Assembly (NCBI GenBank): GCA_036384215.1
Contig: DASVMX010000131.1
Coordinates: 1-11,825 of the forward strand
Direction: 5' to 3'
Length of the DNA stretch: 11,825 nt
DNA from: Paraktedonobacter sp036384215
Lineage (GTDB): Bacteria; Chloroflexota; Ktedonobacteria; Ktedonobacterales; Ktedonobacteraceae
Shown here: positions 9,001 to 11,825 of the stretch, piece after piece
Position numbering within the stretch: position 1 is the first letter of the stretch
Layout: every line of letters begins with the position of its first letter
Notes under the pieces: model-generated
The model's database searches: none
Told to the model about the DNA's origin: nothing
Seen by the model: only the letters and a program-made list of their open reading frames with translations
Made by a program: the position numbers and the translations under genes

Positions 9001-10929
9001 CGGATTGGTCGGGTCGGCGGTAACTACCCCTTTCCAGAAGGTATCCAGAGCATCGTCGCCGCCTGAAACAGTCAGCCAGGTTTGAGCCAGGGCCTGGATA
9101 TCCGTGTAGACATCGAGCGGGCATTCCGGGTCTGAGTTACCATTCATGGCCAGCGTGGCCAGGTTGCGCGCGGCCTGGTCAGGGGTGAGCGCGGGAGAGG
9201 CAATGATCCCGGCTTTGATCGCGTTATGCAGTTTGTCCAGGATCTGCTGTTTATTCGCGTGGGTCGCCATCTGGTATTGTTGCCGGGGGGCGACCTGCGG
9301 CGGCAGACCAACGCCAAGCACATAAAAGTACTCGGCGGGCACCGCAAAGCCGAGGGCAGAAGAGCCGGGAGCTGTAAAGAGCTGATTGATCGGTAATCCC
9401 TGGTTGGTGAAGGTAACAGCAGCTTCCTGAATCGTCGTGAGCGTCGTACTATCATCAATAATGGGAAATGTGAAGCGTACACTGGTAGCGTCCTTGCTCA
9501 TCTGTTCCGCGAAGAGAGCCGCGGCCAGCGAGTAGACAAAACCAGTCAGCCGCTGTGCCTCCGCGTTCCGCGTGGCATAGTAGCTTTTCAGATTCCCCTC
9601 GAATTTCTGGCGGTCCTGTTCGTCATCGCTCTTACTGGTGCCAGTATTCGGGGGATTGGTATACAGATCCTCCAGCGGATCGGGCGGAATCGGCAGGACA
9701 TTCTGCTGACTCCAGACAATTTCATAGGCAATCTTCTTGCACTGGTCAGCGGTCAGTCCGTTTTTGCCAATGTATGCCAGAATAGCGGCTGCATTCGTCG
9801 GGAGGACAATGGGAGGATCTGAGAGCGTACTGGGATCTGCTTGCAATATATCAGTGATGGCGCCTTCGAGCACATCAAACGCGGGAGGCGTCCCATCGTC
9901 AGGCACAAGCAGGCTGATTGCATGCTTGCTCAGAGGCGGGGCCGGCAGGGTCAGGTAAAAACTGGTATCCTCAGGTGGAATGGCCTGGTACTGGTCGGGG
10001 GTTGGCGGTGAGCCAGGACTCACCAGCACGTTGTAATAGGTGGTCTCGACGGGAATCTGTTTGCCACTGCGCGAAGCAAGCACAGAGATATCGAGAAATG
10101 GTGGCGGTGGAGAATTGAGTTCGATGATAGCCGTGGCCACCGATGCCGAGTTAATAGAGCCGAAATTAAAGCCAGGGATGGTGAAGCCATTTGTTTCGAT
10201 GTGCTGGATAATGCCCGAACTCAACTCAAAGGTGAAAGTGACATCCGTGTTCTTTGGCAGCTTGCCCAAAAGTGGCTTAGAGAGCGTTACTGAGGTCTGG
10301 TCTACCGCTCTAACGGTTGTCTGAGTGTTGATAATGCCCGACTGTGGGCTGACAGTCATCCCGGCGGCTATTCCTTGTGTCGAAGCGAGAGGCAGGCTTG
10401 TCGCGTCTTTTAAGGCATCAGCACTTGTTGTTCTGTGAACGGTGAGAATCGGAGGGTCTGTGGACCAGGGTGTTATATTGTCATAGTTCAGGACAAATCC
10501 CACAATGGTATTGGCTGGCACATATGCAGGGAGAGAATTGTTGAGTATAATCGAATCTTCTTTGACCTCCTTGACAATCAGCCCGGCTGGGAAAAGGGGC
10601 TGATCTTCCGGGCTAAAGAGCCACGCTCCCACCATAATCCCCTTGGTAGAGGCAAACTTGAGCACGTCTCCATATGTATTGTTCGATGAATCTCTGGCCG
10701 TTGCCTCAGCCGTCGCTCTTGATGTAACTGCCAGGTAGGATTGAGGCGTCCCGCCTGGAGTCAGGAGCAGCGGAGAAGAGTACACCGTTGAACCGAGAGA
10801 CGGCGTGCCCGGTGCTGCATTTGCCGGGTACACCTGGATTGTCAGATCTTCAAGATAAGTAGCAAATGTAATCCCATCAACCGGCGACGACGGGGTCAGG
10901 CGCGCGACAAGATAGTTCGAGTTAGCCAT
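58..10929 (-). CDS. Giant Tc toxin subunit A (TcA)-like protein, 3623 aa, complete
   Basis: Probable cell-binding and channel-forming subunit of a Tc (ABC) injection toxin; family members are pentamers that receive a toxin-loaded TcB-TcC cocoon and inject its cargo. The frame is uninterrupted; its ATG sits 7 nt from a perfect AGGAGG, and TGA is at 60-58. Visible order: beta-rich N-terminus with two related modules (88-150, 177-236); helical region 340-900; VRP1-like start (SPLGPVAYLYELLKL at 919-933, PLPLIDLVNERLEA at 977-990); shell motif FIRLWRKLQ at 1246; PA14-like domain 1712-1915; 'ABC toxin N-terminal' segment 2242-2268 and YRENWID at 2305-2311; CATC-x3-H at 2477-2484; low-complexity linker 2688-2796; shell end LLQWGDAFM (W2825); channel region with IPDI (P3073), RREAEW (3124-3129) and DKFTN (3180-3184); TcB-binding region with FDFDYPGHYMRRIK from 3300, then PCVVGPYT; DERYLPFE from 3400. 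Photorhabdus TcdA1 (2516 aa) has recognisable counterparts to many of these, so the extra length lies mainly N-terminal to the VRP1-like region. No signal peptide or transmembrane segment is obvious, as is usual for TcA. The family call is firm; toxicity and target are inferred. Confidence 0.93.
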   Translation of the reverse strand: MANSNYLVARLTPSSPVDGITFATYLEDLTIQVYPANAAPGTPSLGSTVYSSPLLLTPGGTPQSYLAVTSRATAEATARDSSNNTYGDVLKFASTKGIMVGAWLFSPEDQPLFPAGLIVKEVKEDSIILNNSLPAYVPANTIVGFVLNYDNITPWSTDPPILTVHRTTSADALKDATSLPLASTQGIAAGMTVSPQSGIINTQTTVRAVDQTSVTLSKPLLGKLPKNTDVTFTFELSSGIIQHIETNGFTIPGFNFGSINSASVATAIIELNSPPPPFLDISVLASRSGKQIPVETTYYNVLVSPGSPPTPDQYQAIPPEDTSFYLTLPAPPLSKHAISLLVPDDGTPPAFDVLEGAITDILQADPSTLSDPPIVLPTNAAAILAYIGKNGLTADQCKKIAYEIVWSQQNVLPIPPDPLEDLYTNPPNTGTSKSDDEQDRQKFEGNLKSYYATRNAEAQRLTGFVYSLAAALFAEQMSKDATSVRFTFPIIDDSTTLTTIQEAAVTFTNQGLPINQLFTAPGSSALGFAVPAEYFYVLGVGLPPQVAPRQQYQMATHANKQQILDKLHNAIKAGIIASPALTPDQAARNLATLAMNGNSDPECPLDVYTDIQALAQTWLTVSGGDDALDTFWKGVVTADPTNPQIPPDSKAKYLDLILCLVTNNFKALSDAIKTTAFSVKTVADLAQIPIQNWETFFNGNASLLPPFTAPGSLKQPTPTDPKVIKRRADVFVRHLQSFFEVTASVSQMPSVDPHVPPTLYREDASLDPILEFIGAYPGFSLDPNLDPRQQVFQDALDAVFSNDPPARAWLEQTILALNAVYVLTTGIPQPSQPAPAVLPDLRFSVMEALYARGFTSLQSVLDLSPDDFQQALTGTVAYPYASLIQANAGTWQTGGSPQGAHQPINPGCLVNCVPPLYLSPLGPVAYLYELLKLSAASMCENPWPILEEGEMTLADALALRHGSPALLDVTDANLTTPLPLIDLVNERLEALAAGVQNPLPTYNTASDTLDGYALCSRESQEEDDSHQVKSCHTPTTLFETLPAYSSPATPVALPAAYDRLKSDFSACCLPYSQALDISRSYLRYLGTNRYAAMRRFRKEITEFVLDPSAQPADFQSQLWRYPVRIEIAREYLGISPEEYTLLFTQDISAPALAELYGIDPVTLREMGGEWIEIVLPLSEFLKRTCLTYCEFLDLWKVVSLYFQKEDEGKNPPFPPCEPCCLDLEQYRLHLGNPQATLQALKILAVFIRLWRKLQEVKGARYSFAELGDISEVLQLVLGDGTINPDFIRQLAAFQMLRDNLDLRLHDGPARSTSATTAEERTPLLALWVGTGASTWNQAVEQLLDHIQHYAQVRHQRGRRKAEFLKLIAQNLDPLSLLAGFDPGSTNDTWHASPTHTLRFAEVLSKVYASDFSVGELLFLFTVSEHLDGDDPLPLEEENETLDFPLNLPDDDEEHSLWKLRHKLLTVQVSEHEVTRWTWQRIEAALRNDFGFIAPASGPDPLQSFVEHFFPEMLEASGFQVDALKRQYRTTLASAKTTPLMWNTQVDSPFRYDTDNAALWMYLPLTDEALCHRLSHLRQLGKEEQQAVQNLYFAPRVDLAPFAFLFTDFSAAEERLIQERDEARRWAFFQQAFALCHARCQIIAEHLAHHVASATGQDCPAGTTLAWSLLRHLLADENRVATWENDDGTVPAVPWPQPTGGAFAALLGLTGTGLHGKFTTLDDTPAWNEVRGSLSPFGRQKDHWNAPVPTLLPAMEQPSALIQKRLVGIRNGFAIKADNSEPLGGAQGFRVHWQGMLLIEREGTYEFQAGAPTPDCEAPDFEAAEHRHWHVTLRRGQKTWIILSHLWPNAQEISNRHGIPLSLRRGFYQLTIEFTQPQPPFDRPEEIHPQHTGFQVKYAGPDSDGQLIALPSERLYREKKDGTLDDGQINFDKGSAARKFLQLHFTSSLRDIRRTYQRAFKALLFAHRFELSARLLDDYEQSELGYLLDHAERFEGRSYYHLQAGFGTHCAFFNFNFLPLLDTYHAPTLDQDQRVQPSAKRQQALFDWWERVFDYTQMRRETQSAREHPLWLLFEEATEGQPDNPAQLLRHMGVDLGHAPLVLNYLQASGPAVYTVTSDDLEDERWAVRVWRAEQWLRELLRHFATQEISSARPALWVADDPNQVMAPEPLSGNANLTRFVDTNSFDSGAPRRYKDIKRLNDGLRERARRALLVYLCSMQRVPLPWQGFASEPKDLSALLLLDVEAGICEKASRIEDAISAVQIYVQRCRLNLEKGVTLSPEFVRLWERRFATFRVWEASKRREIYRENWIDWEAMQQAQNTETFRFLAAELQQTVLSAPAAGGLEYWPDQPLPAHPEVTLLQRHEPSHLRQLPQSSNPDGFALRGAPERAAHLSWLAALQNNATTEEGGTGVIESAGSRAVLTRNNGTQPDSMSPLPLWIQTAIQLGVDFVRVAAAGEPPASLSFTPHQQADKAGYCATCGKVHGITIDEYYFWLLDSRYYREPSPGQDAAWDWENQAILPELLLWNAEPTVYLAWCRVHNGEFQQPRRSDEGIPFSDTGVPPLNFLGRARDSLTFSCAPISDPSTPFSGFRYDLATDTALVLPLVSSTPPQNPPAPNPPYPAGLAAYPYFIYFAPGAPLALPGTFAPALVVAGTLRTHCRFEAALKWYELAFNPLREDCAWVECLQREPVPAKDGALPVHVTPVAQPVSQHARGAVTRVLPPETSSLAGRKTMAVDDSPTIKLKKVTVIDGKVVPETPGSETASSSGAPAGNEAPGAVAGVTESAIKSGSAREGRSCCQSLATSEQDARNRSIVLHYLETLLQWGDAFMRHNSDEAFQQARLIFDTAAVILGAHPRSIKGSEAARSNKDTQKVAGFLPTCAPLNPRLLDLYDLVDDRLALIHTCLDSRRLREGRWSYWGNDPLRDGWQTARLACADEEDGCCAHSPYRFLFLLQKAQELASQTKELGSALLAAFEKGDAEYLASLRALHERQLLDLTLEIRKNQWREADWQVQALKKTQEGVQARRQYNALLIQNGLISGEVQHETLTDVTLSDQESSRILEAIGAVLGLIPDIHAGTVDFATIPLGTKLQGVFSAMSQITNSQAGSASTTGSFRLTQAGWDRREAEWRQQVQVLDIENDQIERQILAAERRRDIALRELNNHQQQMEHAEEILDFLRDKFTNHALYLYLQQETAALYGRMYELALCTARQAQRAFKYERGHTTRRFLPNEVWETLHQGLLAGERLQLSLRQMEKAYLDENTREYELSKHFSLRLHFPLEFLRLKATGRCELVLPEWMFDFDYPGHYMRRIKNVTLTLPCVVGPYTGIHCRLTLLSSTTRVDPRLMEPLAVCCDEDDYRNGYQALPEDPRMVTQYAATEAIATSSGQNDSGLFELNFRDERYLPFEFAGAISRWRVELPPENNQFDLDTLSDVILHLNYTAREGGEIVRREANEVAQRHLPGAGLRFFDVKHELADTWHRFQGMSGDERSARHLPLRLSRDMFPFIPGHWELRVNRLEIFFQAPEAEPGAHHRVAFLVNAGLPGDQDEKAVHDVECIASTEWPGLYHGVLDLPLGPLGQRGNHELGTLVFPLSADLISRVFLVCQYEASRRKSEERLPFMPH
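2542..2868 (-). other. Low-complexity linker within the TcA-like protein (residues 2688-2796)
   Basis: About 109 residues rich in Pro, Ala, Ser, Gly, Val and Thr with few aromatic residues, lying between the conserved cysteines of WVEC (C2685) and the CC pair at 2798-2799. The flanks resume typical Tc sequence: FEAALKWYELAFNP before and LLQWGDAFM after. The frame and the DNA character continue across it, so it is an in-frame unstructured segment, not a frameshift. It may be a flexible tether or surface loop. Confidence 0.6.
5185..5796 (-). other. PA14-like domain inside the TcA-like protein (residues 1712-1915)
   Basis: The segment opens with GLHGKF, has the central pattern F-x-V-x-W-x-G-x-L with G-x-Y-x-F about ten residues on (FRVHWQGMLL, GTYEFQAG), then LRRGFYQLTIEF, and closes with VKYAGPD followed by ALPSERLY. 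This is the order of strands and the closing 'IPxxxLY' of PA14 domains, which are beta-barrels often involved in glycan or surface binding. It is flanked on both sides by alpha-helical Tc shell sequence, as an inserted domain would be. Assignment is by pattern from memory. Confidence 0.65.
10222..10401 (-). repeat. N-terminal beta-module, copy 2 (residues 177-236 of the TcA-like protein)
   Basis: Second copy, reading LPLASTQGIAAG, then TTVRAVDQTSVTLS, and closing with PKNTDVTF. It follows copy 1 after a spacer of about 26 residues. The copies have diverged in protein sequence, so this is an old duplication and not a recent DNA repeat. Confidence 0.6.
10480..10668 (-). repeat. N-terminal beta-module, copy 1 (residues 88-150 of the TcA-like protein)
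   Basis: First of two related segments of about 60 residues. Shared pattern: L-x2-ASTxGI-x2-G, then an alternating hydrophobic stretch with V-x-x-V, S-(I/V)-x-L, and a closing P-x-NT-x-V-x-F. This copy reads LKFASTKGIMVG and ends near PANTIVGF. The strand-rich pattern recalls short beta modules in phage tail fibres and bacterial adhesins (inference from style, not from a search). Confidence 0.6.
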
Positions 10930-10936
10930 GGCAAAT

Positions 10937-10942
10937 CCTCCT
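10937..10942 (-). promoter_or_regulatory. Ribosome binding site of the TcA-like gene
   Basis: The reverse strand reads AGGAGG, then 7 nt (ATTTGCC), then ATG at 10929. This perfect Shine-Dalgarno sequence at normal spacing fixes the start of the giant gene and shows that it can be translated independently of the upstream gene. Confidence 0.88.
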
Positions 10943-10951
10943 GAGACTCAA

Positions 10952-10961
10952 AAACATGTTT
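10952..10961. other. Perfect 10 bp palindrome AAACATGTTT
   Basis: The sequence AAACATGTTT is identical on both strands and lies between the leader hairpin and the ribosome binding site. Such a site can be an operator half or full site, but one 10 bp palindrome in AT-rich leader DNA may be chance. No second copy was noticed in the gap. Confidence 0.25.
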
Positions 10962-10964
10962 AGC

Positions 10965-10981
10965 GTTCGCCACGCGCGAAC
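10965..10981 (-). other. Short hairpin in the leader of the TcA-like gene
   Basis: Inverted repeat with a 6 bp stem (GTTCGC / GCGAAC on the reverse strand) and a 5-base loop (GCGTG); a U-G wobble can extend it by one pair. It lies about 22 bp upstream of the ribosome binding site. No U-run follows directly (the next bases are GCTAAACATG), so it is not a convincing terminator. It could be an mRNA leader structure, a protein-binding site or chance. Confidence 0.35.
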
Positions 10982-11056
10982 AGGGTCAGGTTTCCTGGAT
11001 ATGGTGTGAACAAGCTAACACATTCAATTTTCTCTGGCTCCTTTTTTATCATTGGT

Positions 11057-11825
11057 CTATGGTAAACACATCAATACTTCGTCCGCTGGGGTTATGCTAA
11101 ACAGGTACCCTGAATGTTCGAGCGCCACCTGGCCAGCCGTTTCAGGAGCAACCCCGGCTTGCGTCATAATCGTTGCGGCTTCTTCAAGGGCAGCAGGCGA
11201 ACCCAGTTCTGCTTCAAATGCTGCTCCTCCGGCTCTCTGTGCTGCCTGTGCGGCAAATGTTGCCCTGTGTTGAGTCGTCGACATAAGCAGGGACGGATCT
11301 TCGTCTGGATTGTAGTTTGCTATGCTGCGACCAAGGGCTGTTTGCTGTTCTGGATGATGCGACTGCGTTCCTGATGGCCGCGGGCTTGGTTGCTCTCCAT
11401 GTGGGCGAATATTCGGATTAGGGGTATAGTTCTGTTCTGGCGGAGGTGTCTCACTTTCTTTGCTTGAGTTGCCACCGCTGCTCTCACCGCTGCTACCACC
11501 GCTATCATTGCCTCCTCCACCCATAGCTGACATCATCAGCGCAGGCGCAGACGCACCTACGCCGATTGCGCTGGCAGGACTAACAACAATCGGCGCTGCG
11601 GGTGCAGTTGCAATCGCGGGCGCGGAATCGAAGGTGATCCCTTGCGGCGTTGTCAATCGGAATCCAGGTGGGGCAGATGATTCAAGCAAGGGTGGTGGAG
11701 CCGACCCGCCTCCACCGCTCATTAGCCCCCTTACACCCAGAGCGGTTGCAGCAATTTGAAATGGCAGTGCTCCCACCCGTCTTGATCCTTCCACATCTGT
11801 GAGTGGTAGGCCAGTGGCAGAAGTA
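11057..11825 (-). CDS. Unrecognised Gly/Ser/Pro/Ala-rich protein, 5' end cut by the window edge
   Basis: The frame ends at TAG (11059-11057) and stays open to the right edge, giving 255 visible residues; the true start is outside. An internal GTG at 11794 has no Shine-Dalgarno sequence in front of it, and the codons before it read on normally, so I treat the gene as 5'-truncated. I recognise no family. The middle is strongly biased: a GGGG run, a Pro/Ala/Val stretch, a second GGGG followed by a Ser/Gly/Asn tract (reverse strand of about 11460-11520), then a Pro/His/Gln-rich part. The last ~75 residues look better folded and helical (AAQAAQRAGG, AALEEAATIMTQAG), ending in MCLP. I count one lysine, nine arginines, 22 acidic residues and one cysteine, so it is acidic and lysine-poor. 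It is codirectional with the TcA-like gene, 127 bp upstream, so cotranscription is possible. Candidate roles such as Tc effector or structural linker protein are speculation. Confidence 0.7.
   Translation of the reverse strand, partial: TSATGLPLTDVEGSRRVGALPFQIAATALGVRGLMSGGGGSAPPPLLESSAPPGFRLTTPQGITFDSAPAIATAPAAPIVVSPASAIGVGASAPALMMSAMGGGGNDSGGSSGESSGGNSSKESETPPPEQNYTPNPNIRPHGEQPSPRPSGTQSHHPEQQTALGRSIANYNPDEDPSLLMSTTQHRATFAAQAAQRAGGAAFEAELGSPAALEEAATIMTQAGVAPETAGQVALEHSGYLFSITPADEVLMCLP

Larger units (their letters stand above)
10930..11056. other. Intergenic gap between the partial gene and the TcA-like gene
   Basis: 127 bp separate the stop of the upstream gene from the ATG of the TcA-like gene. 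Besides the ribosome binding site, hairpin and palindrome, the reverse strand holds an AT-rich start (GATAAAAAAGGAG) and TTGAAT followed 18 nt later by CATATC. The latter is at best a weak sigma-70-like pair, matching the -10 consensus at three of six positions. I see no clear terminator for the upstream gene, so read-through into the giant gene is plausible. Confidence 0.5.

Noticed and set aside
10950..10981. Leader hairpin followed by TTTTT as a rho-independent terminator of the upstream gene
   Set aside because: The stem is only 6 bp and the T run starts about 9 nt after it, which does not fit an intrinsic terminator.
10992..11023. Possible sigma-70 promoter (TTGAAT, 18 nt, CATATC on the reverse strand)
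   Set aside because: The -10 box matches consensus at only three of six positions, and such matches are common by chance in 127 bp; mentioned under the gap but not called as a promoter.
11460..11759. Plus-strand open frame of 99 codons with a Pro/Leu-rich start and Ala/Gly-rich end
   Set aside because: It is the complement of the Gly/Ser/Ala-rich tract of the partial minus-strand gene, and its hydrophobic look comes from that composition.
11794..11796. GTG (11794) or the overlapping ATG (11796) as the start of the upstream gene
   Set aside because: The ATG is in a different frame, the GTG lacks a Shine-Dalgarno sequence, and the frame stays open with plausible codons to the window edge.

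Overview
The window carries one dominating gene, a single intact 10.9 kb reading frame on the minus strand (58-10929, 3623 codons). Its last two thirds read as a Tc (toxin complex) A-subunit: the receptor-binding and channel-forming component of the ABC/Tc injection toxins known from Photorhabdus, Xenorhabdus and Yersinia. Upstream of it on the same strand is the 3' part of a second gene (11057 to the window edge). It encodes a low-complexity Gly/Ser/Pro/Ala-rich protein that I do not recognise. No RNA genes, insertion sequences, CRISPR arrays or plus-strand genes are supported; the many plus-strand open frames are antisense shadows of the giant gene.

Layout, read in the direction of transcription (right to left): 11825-11057, partial unknown gene; 11056-10930, a 127 bp gap with a 6 bp hairpin, a 10 bp palindrome and a perfect AGGAGG ribosome binding site; 10929-58, the TcA-like gene; 57-1, trailing sequence with nothing recognisable. 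Order within the giant protein (approximate residues): 1-335 beta-rich, with two related ~60-residue modules; 340-900 helical extension; 905-1700 VRP1-like and alpha-helical Tc shell; 1712-1915 PA14-like domain; 1916-2320 shell ending in the region that matches the 'ABC toxin N-terminal' family; 2320-2685 reduced neuraminidase-like region with a CxxC-x3-H motif; 2688-2796 low-complexity linker; 2800-3180 shell end, channel helices and coiled coil; 3180-3623 channel end, TcB-binding region and C-terminal extension.

How the parts may work together: in characterised Tc toxins, five TcA chains form a bell-shaped pre-pore that binds the target cell. TcB and TcC form a cocoon on top that holds a toxic peptide, and the TcA channel injects it. 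Here only TcA is visible. No TcB or TcC core is in the window, so the effector and partners must lie outside it, or this TcA-like protein has another role. The partial upstream protein is almost lysine-free and could be a partner or effector, but nothing in its sequence proves this.

The organism cannot be fixed from this window. The DNA is moderately GC-rich with a canonical Shine-Dalgarno site. From memory, this long TcA-like family, with PA14-like and extended C-terminal parts, occurs in environmental and soil bacteria (Chloroflexota such as Ktedonobacteria, actinomycetes, myxobacteria). That placement is inference with low confidence.
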